DNA from: Pseudomonadota bacterium
GTDB lineage: Bacteria; Pseudomonadota; Alphaproteobacteria; Sphingomonadales; Sphingomonadaceae
Assembly: GCA_029781465.1 (NCBI GenBank)
Contig: JAKOWQ010000281.1
Coordinates: 1-6,961, forward strand
Length of the DNA stretch: 6,961 nt
Direction of reading: 5' to 3'
The translations under genes and the position numbers were made by a program. The stretch's first letter is position 1. Each line of letters starts with the position of its first letter. The notes below the pieces were generated by a model, which did not search any database, was not told where the DNA came from, and saw only the letters and a program-made list of their open reading frames with translations. Below are positions 1-5,364 of the stretch, in pieces.

Positions 1-396
1 GGCTCGATCGGGATCGATTTTCCTACCCTGGCCGAAAAGTCCGATCGCAAGGCGGTCGATGTCGCGCTGGCCGCCGCGCTGGCCGATTGGCCGCATGAGC
101 GCACCGCGATGAACGGGTTCGGCTTTGTCCAGCTGGTCGTCCGGCTGGAGCATCCTTCGCTTGTCGCGCTGGTGCAGCAGGATCGCGCCGGAGCCTTTGC
201 CCGGCTGCTTCTGCGCCAGGCCGAACAGGTTCGCGAACCCGGCGTCTTGCTGCTGACCGCCTGCGACGAGGTGAGGCAGGCAATCCGCCCCGAATGGGAG
301 GCCGAATTGCGCAAACGGACCGGGCGCGACCTGCGCTGGAACGAGGAATCGCCCCTGCTGATCGATGCGATTGCGGCCCAGGCGGTGGCACCGTGA
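1..396 (+). CDS. RNase E/G-family ribonuclease, C-terminal 131 residues (5' end outside window)
   Basis: The reading frame is open from base 1 to a TGA at 394-396, so only the C-terminal part is present. It begins with GSIGIDFPTL, which corresponds to the 'GG-I-IDF' stretch of the RNase E/G catalytic core (the DNase I-like subdomain carrying metal-binding acidic residues), followed by an ERTAMNGFGFVQL segment matching the 'RTKV-GLVE-TR' region of RNase E/G. This family makes endonucleolytic cuts in single-stranded A/U-rich RNA during mRNA decay and rRNA/tRNA maturation. Unlike RNase E or G, the tail contains no CPxCxG zinc-link motif; the only cysteine is in LLTACDEV. That fits the short RNase E/G-like proteins I recall from sphingomonads, but I cannot tell whether it is a full RNase G orthologue. 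The stop overlaps the yacG start by 4 nt, indicating co-translation. Confidence 0.85.
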   Translation, partial: GSIGIDFPTLAEKSDRKAVDVALAAALADWPHERTAMNGFGFVQLVVRLEHPSLVALVQQDRAGAFARLLLRQAEQVREPGVLLLTACDEVRQAIRPEWEAELRKRTGRDLRWNEESPLLIDAIAAQAVAP

Positions 397-560
397 TCGG
401 CGCGCAGAAGAAATGCCCGCTCTGCGGCAAGCCGCGCAGCACCGAACACGCGCCCTTCTGCTCCAAGGCGTGCAAGGACCGCGATCTGCTCAAATGGCTC
501 GACGATGGCTATGCCCTGCCGGGCCCGCCAGCGATCGACGAAGATGAGGGCAAGGCTTGA
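393..560 (+). CDS. yacG: DNA gyrase inhibitor YacG (small zinc-ribbon protein)
   Basis: A 55-residue protein, normal for YacG. It has the four zinc-ligand cysteines as CPLC (Cys8, Cys11) and CSKAC (Cys23, Cys27), followed by the family's D-L-x-x-W-x-x-x-x-Y-x-L-P-G signature (DLLKWLDDGYALPG, about residues 31-44) and an acidic tail. In Escherichia coli YacG binds GyrB and blocks DNA binding by gyrase; that function is carried over from the family. The start is taken as GTG at 393, which overlaps the preceding gene's TGA (GTGA), places the first zinc cysteine at residue 8 and gives the usual length; an ATG at 294 would add 33 residues entirely inside the upstream gene. There is no strong Shine-Dalgarno sequence, so expression probably depends on coupling to the ribonuclease gene. 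Confidence 0.92.
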   Translation: MIGAQKKCPLCGKPRSTEHAPFCSKACKDRDLLKWLDDGYALPGPPAIDEDEGKA

Positions 561-580
561 AAAGCCCCTTGCCAAGGGGC
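549..580. repeat. Two overlapping, mutually exclusive hairpins at the yacG 3' end
   Basis: Hairpin A: GCCCCTT (564-570) pairs with AAGGGGC (574-580) around a 3-nt loop, seven perfect pairs. Hairpin B: GGCAA+GGCTT (549-558) pairs with AAGCC (562-566) and TTGCC (569-573), with C567-C568 bulged and the yacG stop codon in the stem/loop. The two share bases 564-573 and cannot coexist. Hairpin A is not followed by a T-run on the + strand; on the - strand it is followed by TTTT (560-563), but no - strand gene lies upstream of it here. It may be a weak terminator, a 3' stabiliser of yacG mRNA or a processing site before tRNA-Phe. Bases 581-647 hold no promoter I can defend. Confidence 0.5.
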
Positions 581-647
581 GCCGCCTTCGCCATAGGCGC
601 GCTTCCAACCGCTCGCCGGTCCCGAGATGGACTGTCGCCGCAGCGCT

Positions 648-723
648 GCCCGGGTAGCTCAGTTGGTAGAGCACATGACTGAAAATCATGGTGTCGGTGG
701 TTCGATCCCGCCCCCGGGCACCA
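648..723 (+). tRNA. tRNA-Phe (anticodon GAA), CCA encoded
   Basis: A 76-nt gene with a full cloverleaf. The acceptor stem GCCCGGG (648-654) pairs with CCCGGGC (713-719); the D stem GCTC (657-660) pairs with GAGC (669-672) around an AGTTGGTA loop; the anticodon stem CATGA (674-678) pairs with TCATG (686-690) around CTGAAAA, giving anticodon GAA at 681-683. The variable loop is GTGTC; the T stem GGTGG (696-700) pairs with CCGCC (708-712), with one T-G pair, around TTCGATC. The discriminator is A720, followed by encoded CCA 721-723. It closely resembles the bacterial elongator tRNA-Phe. No terminator follows: the next bases run straight into the coding region of the PAP2 phosphatase, so the primary transcript probably continues downstream. 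Confidence 0.98.
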
Positions 724-776
724 CTGCGCGCGCGGCGCTGGTCTGCTGGGCCGCCTTCGCGCTGATAGCGCTGGCG

Positions 777-1325
777 ATGGCACAAGGCTGGACCACCGAG
801 CTGGACCGCACCGGCGTGCTGCTGTGGCGCGGTGAGCAGGGTCTGCCCGGCGGGCCGCAATGGCTGGCAGCCTTCTGGCAGACGATTACCGCCAGCGGTG
901 CGGGAACGCCGCGCGCACTGGTTGCCGGGCTGGCGCTTGGCGCGGTGCTGCTGGCGCGACGATGGCGCGAAGCGGCCCTGCTTGCTGTGACGGTTCTGTC
1001 CGCACCCACCCTCAACGCGGCGATGAAGCTGCTGTTCGCCCGCCCCCGCCCCGCACTGGTGCCCTATCTGGCCCCGGCGGACGGTCTTGCCTTTCCCAGC
1101 GGCCACGCCTCCGGGTCGGCGGCGATCTATCTTGCCGTTGCGCTGGCGCTCGGCCAGCTCAGCGGTCGCACCCGTCCCCTGGTGCTGCTGGCACTGATCT
1201 GGTCGGCTCTGGTCGCCTTCAGCCGGGTCTGGCTGGGCGTACACTGGCCCAGTGACGTTCTGGCCGGTTGGGTGCTGGGGATCGGCTGGACGCTGACGAT
1301 CCGGGCGATGGGAAGCCGCGCCTAG
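777..1325 (+). CDS. PAP2-superfamily membrane phosphatase (start uncertain)
   Basis: All three catalytic motifs of the type 2 phosphatidic acid phosphatase family are intact. Counting from the ATG at 777 they are: K84-x6-R91-P92 (KLLFARPRP), PSGH at 107-110, and S149-R150-x5-H156-x3-D160. These form the phosphohistidine active site that hydrolyses lipid phosphates or prenyl pyrophosphates; the substrate (for example undecaprenyl-PP or phosphatidylglycerol-P) cannot be told from sequence. Hydrophobic segments suggest about five to six transmembrane helices. ATG777 is the first canonical start after the tRNA, but it has no Shine-Dalgarno sequence and cuts off an in-frame hydrophobic stretch (LVCWAAFALIALA) that looks like the family's first helix. 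Between the tRNA end and 777 only CTG (738, 762, 771) and ATA (765) codons are possible starts; upstream in-frame ATGs at 675 and 627 lie inside or before the tRNA. The TAG stop (1323-1325) overlaps the stop codon of korB on the opposite strand. Confidence 0.85.
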   Translation: MAQGWTTELDRTGVLLWRGEQGLPGGPQWLAAFWQTITASGAGTPRALVAGLALGAVLLARRWREAALLAVTVLSAPTLNAAMKLLFARPRPALVPYLAPADGLAFPSGHASGSAAIYLAVALALGQLSGRTRPLVLLALIWSALVAFSRVWLGVHWPSDVLAGWVLGIGWTLTIRAMGSRA

Positions 1326-2356
1326 TCTTCAACCGTCCAGGTCTGACCCTTGGCGAGGAGGTGGGCGAGGCTGGTGTCCTTGCCTTCACGCGCCGTGGCG
1401 TCCTGACCCAGCAGCGCATCCTCGTAGGTCGGGCGGGGATCGTCGTAGATCACCCCCAGCGCCATCGGGAACGCGCCAAATGGCAGCTCGACCAGCATGT
1501 GCGCAACCGAACGGTTGGTGACATCGTGGACGATCACCTTGGCCGCCTGCCAATCTCCGTCCACCACATCGACCACCTTGAGGCAGAGGTTTTCGTGATC
1601 GAGCGCGATGCCCTTGATCCCGCCGGTCTTCTCGCTGCCGAACAGCATCGGCTCGCCGTGCTTGAGCCACAATTGCCTGTCTTCAGCGCCCTTGGGGGCG
1701 GCGAAATCCTCGAAGCGGTCCTTGTTGTAGACGATGCAGTTCTGGAAAATCTCGATGAAGGCCGCGCCCTTGTGGGCATGGGCGGCCTTGAGCACCTCGG
1801 GCAGGTGCTTGGAGACGTCGAACCCGCGGGCGATAAACCGCGCCCCCGCCCCCAGCGCGAAGGCACAGGGGCTGGCCGGGCGATCGACCGAGCCCAGCGG
1901 GGTGGTCGGGCTGGTCGTGCCCAGGCGGCTGGTGGGCGAATACTGCCCTTTGGTCAGGCCGTAGATCTCGTTGTTGAACAGCATGATCTGGCAGTTCAGG
2001 TTGCGCCGGATAAGGTGCATGGTGTGATTGCCGCCGATCGACATCCCGTCGCCATCGCCGGTAATCAGCCAGATATCGAGCTCGGGATTGCTCAGTTTGA
2101 TCCCGGTCGCCACGGCCGGCGCGCGGCCGTGGATGGTGTGGAAGCCATAGGATTCGACGTAGTAGGGAAAGCGGCTGGAACAGCCGATCCCGCTGACGAA
2201 CACCGTCTTGGCCGGGTCCGCCCCGATCTCGGGCAGGGTGCGCTGCACCGCCTTGAGGATCGCATAGTCCCCGCAGCCCGGGCACCAGCGAACTTCCTGA
2301 TCGCTTTCCCAGTCCTTGAGGGTGGTGGTCACACCGATGGGGGTCATGTCGTTCAT
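1322..2356 (-). CDS. korB: 2-oxoacid:ferredoxin oxidoreductase beta subunit (KorB, probably 2-oxoglutarate)
   Basis: A 344-residue thiamine-pyrophosphate-binding subunit. It carries the iron-sulfur cysteines of the KorB/OFOR beta family: WCPGCGDY (Cys25, Cys28), GIGCSS (Cys59) and FQNC (Cys207), which in characterised two-subunit enzymes hold one [4Fe-4S] cluster. The TPP/Mg motif is GDGDGMSIGGN (100-110), completed by NNEIYGLTKGQ (128-138). With KorA it decarboxylates a 2-oxoacid with coenzyme A and passes two low-potential electrons to ferredoxin; 2-oxoglutarate is the best guess from similarity to actinobacterial and alphaproteobacterial KorAB. Its ATG overlaps the korA TGA (ATGA, 2353-2356), and AAGGAG at 2369-2364 lies 7 nt upstream, inside korA. 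No ferredoxin or delta subunit is encoded nearby, so the electron acceptor must be encoded elsewhere. The gene runs convergently into the PAP2 gene with the stops overlapping. Confidence 0.95.
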   Translation of the reverse strand: MNDMTPIGVTTTLKDWESDQEVRWCPGCGDYAILKAVQRTLPEIGADPAKTVFVSGIGCSSRFPYYVESYGFHTIHGRAPAVATGIKLSNPELDIWLITGDGDGMSIGGNHTMHLIRRNLNCQIMLFNNEIYGLTKGQYSPTSRLGTTSPTTPLGSVDRPASPCAFALGAGARFIARGFDVSKHLPEVLKAAHAHKGAAFIEIFQNCIVYNKDRFEDFAAPKGAEDRQLWLKHGEPMLFGSEKTGGIKGIALDHENLCLKVVDVVDGDWQAAKVIVHDVTNRSVAHMLVELPFGAFPMALGVIYDDPRPTYEDALLGQDATAREGKDTSLAHLLAKGQTWTVED

Positions 2357-4224
2357 GCCAGCGCTCCTTCGATCGCGGCTTCGATTTCGGCAATCGTGAA
2401 GGGTTGCCCGCTGGTCTTGTTGTACGGCTTGGCATCGACCAGGACCTGATCGCGCAGCACGGTCTTGAACTGGCCGGTGTTCATTTCGGGGACGAGGATC
2501 CGCTCGTAACCCCTGAGAAGATCACCGAGATTTTCCGGTAGCGGCCAGATGTGGCGGACGTGGATGTGGCTGACGTCCAGCCCCCTGCCGCGCGCGCGGC
2601 GCACCGCCTGGTGGATCGGGCCGAAGGTACTGCCCCAGCCGACCACGGCGAGCTTGCCCCTCTCCTCGCCCAGGGTCACTTCCTGCGCCGGGATGCCCTT
2701 GGCGACGCCATCGACCTTGGCCTTGCGCGCGTCGGTCATCGCCTGGTGCGCGGCAGGGCTATAATCGAGATTGCCGGTGCCGGGGTTCTTCTCGATCCCG
2801 CCGATGCGGTGCATCAGCCCCGGGGTGCCGGGCTTGATCCACGGGCGGGCGCCCTTTTCGTCGCGGGCATAGGGCAGCAGGGTGCCATCGGGGCCGTTGC
2901 GCGTCGTCAGGAACCGGGCCGGGAACGGGGCATAGGCCGCAGGATCGGGCACCTTCCACGGCTCGGCCGCGTTGGCGATGTAGCCATCTGTCAGCAGGAT
3001 CACCGGGGTCATGTACTGGGTGGCGATGCGGCAGGCCTCGATCGCGCATTCGAAGGCATCGCCGGGGCTGCGCGCGGCGATCACCGGCATCGGGGTATCG
3101 CCGTTGCGGCCGTAGACCGCCTGGTAGAGATCGCTCTGTTCGGTTTTCGTGGGAAGCCCGGTCGAGGGGCCGCCGCGCTGCGAATTGACGATCACCAGCG
3201 GCAGCTCGGTCATCACAGCCAGCCCCATCGCCTCACCCTTGAGCGCAATGCCGGGGCCCGAGCTGGACGTAACCCCCAGGTGCCCGGCATAGCTCGCGCC
3301 AATGGCCGAAGCGATTGCCGCGATCTCGTCCTCGGCCTGGAAGGTGGTGACGCCGAATTCCTTCATCGTCGCCAGATAGTGCAGGATCGAGCTGGCCGGG
3401 GTGATCGGATAGCCGCCGAAGAACATCTGCAGATCGGCCAGCTTGGCCCCCATCACCAGCCCTAGCGCCACCGCCTCCGCACCCGAAATGGTGCGGTAGA
3501 GCCCGGCCGGCGCTTCAACCGGATCGAGATGGACCTTGTGCAGCGAGCCGGAAAGCTCCGCCGTTTCGCCATAGGCATGGCCGGCGTTGAGCGCGGCGAT
3601 ATTGGCCTCGGCCAGCACCGGGTTCTTGCGAAACTTGGCATTGAGCCAATCGACCAGCGGCTGGCGATCGCGATCGAACATCCACAGCGCCAGCCCCAGC
3701 GTCCACATGTTCTTGCAGCGCAGCGCTTCCTTGTTGCCAAGGCCGAAGGGTTTGACCGATTCGAGCGTCTGGGCGGAAATGTCGAACGCCAGCAGCTGCC
3801 ACTTGGCCAGGCTTCCGTCCTCAAGCGGGCTCGCCGCGTAGTGCGCCTTTTCGAGGTTGCGCTTGGTGAACTCGCCGCTGTCGGCGATGATGAGGCCGCC
3901 GGGCTTCAAGGCGCCGACGTTGGTCTTGAGCGCCGCCGGGTTCATCGCCACCAGCACGTCGGGCGCATCGCCCGCGGTGTCGATCTCTGTCGAGCCGAAA
4001 TTGATCTGGAACGCGGAAACCCCGAACAGCGTGCCCTGCGGCGCGCGGATTTCGGCGGGGAAATCGGGAAAAGTCGCCAGATCGTTGCCCGAAAGCGCGG
4101 TCGACAGGGTGAACTGCCCCCCGGTGAGCTGCATGCCGTCGCCCGAATCCCCCGCGAAGCGGATGACGACGGATTCTGGACTTGCTTGGCTGGATGCTTC
4201 GGGTTCGGCGAGTTGCGTTGCCAT
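2353..4224 (-). CDS. korA: 2-oxoacid:ferredoxin oxidoreductase alpha subunit with fused gamma domain (KorA)
   Basis: A 623-residue fusion of the gamma and alpha domains of 2-oxoacid:ferredoxin oxidoreductases. The gamma domain occupies about residues 18-230 and opens with RFAGDSGDGMQLTGGQ (22-37), a variant of the family's glycine-rich CoA-region motif, followed by FPAEIRAPQGT. The alpha domain begins near 245 and has the diagnostic YPITP (272-276), TSSSGPG (319-325) and QRGGPSTGLPTKT (349-361), then a transketolase-C-like domain (about 520-620) with PEMNTGQ. The gamma-alpha fusion with a separate beta subunit is typical of 2-oxoglutarate enzymes in aerobic bacteria and archaea. The start at 4224 is chosen because AAGGAA lies 6 nt upstream and MATQ begins the form I recall for sphingomonads. 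An in-frame TTG at 4302 with a perfect AAGGAG 6 nt upstream is a real competitor and would add 26 residues. Confidence 0.94.
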   Translation of the reverse strand: MATQLAEPEASSQASPESVVIRFAGDSGDGMQLTGGQFTLSTALSGNDLATFPDFPAEIRAPQGTLFGVSAFQINFGSTEIDTAGDAPDVLVAMNPAALKTNVGALKPGGLIIADSGEFTKRNLEKAHYAASPLEDGSLAKWQLLAFDISAQTLESVKPFGLGNKEALRCKNMWTLGLALWMFDRDRQPLVDWLNAKFRKNPVLAEANIAALNAGHAYGETAELSGSLHKVHLDPVEAPAGLYRTISGAEAVALGLVMGAKLADLQMFFGGYPITPASSILHYLATMKEFGVTTFQAEDEIAAIASAIGASYAGHLGVTSSSGPGIALKGEAMGLAVMTELPLVIVNSQRGGPSTGLPTKTEQSDLYQAVYGRNGDTPMPVIAARSPGDAFECAIEACRIATQYMTPVILLTDGYIANAAEPWKVPDPAAYAPFPARFLTTRNGPDGTLLPYARDEKGARPWIKPGTPGLMHRIGGIEKNPGTGNLDYSPAAHQAMTDARKAKVDGVAKGIPAQEVTLGEERGKLAVVGWGSTFGPIHQAVRRARGRGLDVSHIHVRHIWPLPENLGDLLRGYERILVPEMNTGQFKTVLRDQVLVDAKPYNKTSGQPFTIAEIEAAIEGALA

Positions 4225-4230
4225 TCGGTA

Positions 4231-4236
4231 TTCCTT
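4231..4236 (-). promoter_or_regulatory. Ribosome binding site for korA ATG
   Basis: AAGGAA read on the - strand ends 6 nt before the ATG at 4224-4222. It supports the 623-residue KorA over longer forms. Confidence 0.7.
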
Positions 4237-4248
4237 GTCCGGCAGACC

Positions 4249-4264
4249 TTGCCCCGCTGGGCAA
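4249..4264 (-). repeat. Hairpin in the korA leader
   Basis: A perfect 6-bp stem, TTGCCC (4249-4254) with GGGCAA (4259-4264), around a 4-nt loop. On the korA mRNA it would sit 25-40 nt before the ATG, between the two candidate start codons. There is no T-run after it, so it is not a simple terminator. It could influence start choice or be chance in G+C-rich DNA. Confidence 0.45.
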
Positions 4265-4308
4265 TGGCGCCCTAGTCCTCCCGCAGTGCCGCGCGCAATC
4301 AAGAAAAT

Positions 4309-4314
4309 CTCCTT
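4309..4314 (-). promoter_or_regulatory. Second, upstream Shine-Dalgarno for an alternative korA TTG start
   Basis: AAGGAG on the - strand is followed after 6 nt by TTG (4302-4300), which is in frame with korA (78 nt before the ATG, no stop between). The signal is better than that of the ATG, but the 26 extra residues (IARGTAGGLGRH onward) look unlike any family N-terminus I recognise. The AAGG of this site lies inside the inverted repeat at 4311-4345. Confidence 0.4.
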
Positions 4315-4345
4315 GGCGGCCAAATCGACAAGAGGCCCGCCAAGG
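4311..4345. promoter_or_regulatory. Inverted repeat in the korA / hydrolase divergent region, candidate operator or leader hairpin
   Basis: CCTTGGCGG (4311-4319) is the exact reverse complement of CCGCCAAGG (4337-4345), nine pairs separated by 17 nt. Each arm is also part of a smaller palindrome: TTGGC-G-GCCAA (4313-4323) and CCGCC-AA-GGCGG (4337-4348). On the - strand a TTGACT (4356-4351) precedes it, with a weak TCTTGT (4333-4328) 17 nt downstream as -35/-10 candidates for korAB, so the repeat would cover the core promoter. If transcription starts further upstream, it could instead fold in the mRNA and cover the upstream Shine-Dalgarno site. I see no promoter of comparable quality for the + strand hydrolase. 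Confidence 0.4.
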
Positions 4346-4395
4346 CGGCTAGTCAAGTGGCTATCGGCGACTTAACCTGTCGATTAAACCGCCAC

Positions 4396-4404
4396 AGGAG
4401 AGGA
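4396..4404 (+). promoter_or_regulatory. Ribosome binding site for the alpha/beta hydrolase
   Basis: AGGAGAGGA ends 6 nt before the ATG at 4411. It fixes that ATG over an in-frame GTG at 4357, which has no such site. Confidence 0.8.
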
Positions 4405-4410
4405 ATTGCC

Positions 4411-5349
4411 ATGTCCGACAACCCGCCGCTGATCCGCGAAGACGTTCAGGGGTTCCTGGCCCTGGTCAACAGTCTGCCGCCCCCCGAAGCACTGGTGGCG
4501 GAGGAGCAACGCGCCGGGTACCTCGCGCTCAAGGCGATGACCGAGGCCGATCCGCGCCCCCTTGCGCTGATCCGCGATCTTTCCTGCCCCGGCCCGGCAG
4601 GGAATATTCCGCTGCGCTTCTATGACGTGCGGGAAAGCCGCGACCCTTCGCCGGTGGTGCTGTTTTTCCACGGCGGCGGCTTCGTGATCGGCGATCTCGA
4701 TACCCACCACGCGTTGTGCACGGAGCTTTCCGCCGAGCTCGACCTGCCGGTGCTGGCGGTGCACTATCGCCTTGCCCCCGAGCACCCCTTCCCCGCCGCG
4801 CCCGACGATTGCGAGGCGGCGGCGCGCTGGCTGGCGGGAAGCCCGGCGGAACTGGACCGGAAGGTCACGGGGATCGTCACCATCGGTGGCAGTGCCGGAG
4901 GCAATCTGGCCACCGTAACCGCGCGCGCGCTGTGCGACCGGCCCGCCGCCGCGCCGATGCTGCTGCAGGTGCTGCTCTATCCGGCTACCGACGAATCGCA
5001 GGACGGATCGATGGTGCATTTTGCCGAGGGCCATCTGCTGACCAAGCTGGCGATGGACTGGTTCTATTCGCTCTATCTGCCCAAGAGCGGCGATCCGCGC
5101 GCCTTTCCGCTTCATGCCAGCGCCCAGGGCATGTGCCCCTCGATCGTCGCGACGGCGGGGCTCGATCCCTTGCAGGATCAGGGGCGGCGAATGGCGGCCA
5201 AGCTGGTCGATGCCGGGGTCGATACGCTGTTCATGCACATCGCGGGCATGACCCACGATTTCACCACCACCCGCAAGGCCCTGCCCAGCGCGGCAGCGGC
5301 CACGGCAAAGGTGATCGCGGCGATGAAGTTGATGTTGCAGAAGGTTTGA
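4411..5349 (+). CDS. HSL-family (alpha/beta hydrolase fold-3) esterase/lipase-like hydrolase
   Basis: A 312-residue soluble protein without signal peptide, normal length for hormone-sensitive-lipase-type bacterial esterases. It has the oxyanion-hole motif HGGG (87-90) followed by FVIGD, the YRLAPEHPFPAAPDD segment (119-133), nucleophile Ser161 in GGSAGG, Asp252 in LDPLQDQG and His282 in MTHDF, giving a complete Ser-Asp-His triad. The usual nucleophile elbow is GDSAGG; here the residue before serine is Gly160. The family hydrolyses short to medium acyl esters; the substrate here is unknown. The ATG at 4411 is set by a strong ribosome binding site. The gene is divergent from korAB and 15 nt upstream of rppH on the same strand, so hydrolase and rppH are probably one transcript, with no obvious functional link between them. 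Confidence 0.92.
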   Translation: MSDNPPLIREDVQGFLALVNSLPPPEALVAEEQRAGYLALKAMTEADPRPLALIRDLSCPGPAGNIPLRFYDVRESRDPSPVVLFFHGGGFVIGDLDTHHALCTELSAELDLPVLAVHYRLAPEHPFPAAPDDCEAAARWLAGSPAELDRKVTGIVTIGGSAGGNLATVTARALCDRPAAAPMLLQVLLYPATDESQDGSMVHFAEGHLLTKLAMDWFYSLYLPKSGDPRAFPLHASAQGMCPSIVATAGLDPLQDQGRRMAAKLVDAGVDTLFMHIAGMTHDFTTTRKALPSAAAATAKVIAAMKLMLQKV

Positions 5350-5364
5350 GAGTAAGGGGCGGCC

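Noticed and set aside
560..580. Rho-independent terminator on the - strand at the 564-580 hairpin followed by TTTT
   Set aside because: No - strand gene enters from the right to be terminated there, and the T-run is only four bases.
627..776. Translation of the PAP2 frame from ATG627 or ATG675 through tRNA-Phe
   Set aside because: The peptide VAQLVEHMTENHGVGGSIPP is the familiar false translation of a tRNA gene; not taken as coding, although it is kept as one alternative in the start-codon finding.
686..1015. - strand frame ending in VPGGGIEPPTP
   Set aside because: A well-known spurious protein made by reading a tRNA gene backwards; no real gene.
1268..2449. Long + strand open frame (393 codons) opposite korB
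   Set aside because: Antisense shadow of a well-conserved gene in G+C-rich DNA; no recognisable domain, Asp/Arg/Val/Gly-rich mirror composition, and it overlaps the PAP2 gene as well.
2551..4275. Two long + strand open frames (304 and 248 codons) opposite korA
   Set aside because: Same antisense artefact; no ribosome binding sites or domains, while the - strand frame has full KorA motifs.
4225..4356. korA extended to a TTG at 4356 (667 residues)
   Set aside because: No Shine-Dalgarno sequence in front of it, it overlaps the putative -35 box, and the added residues match no family N-terminus.
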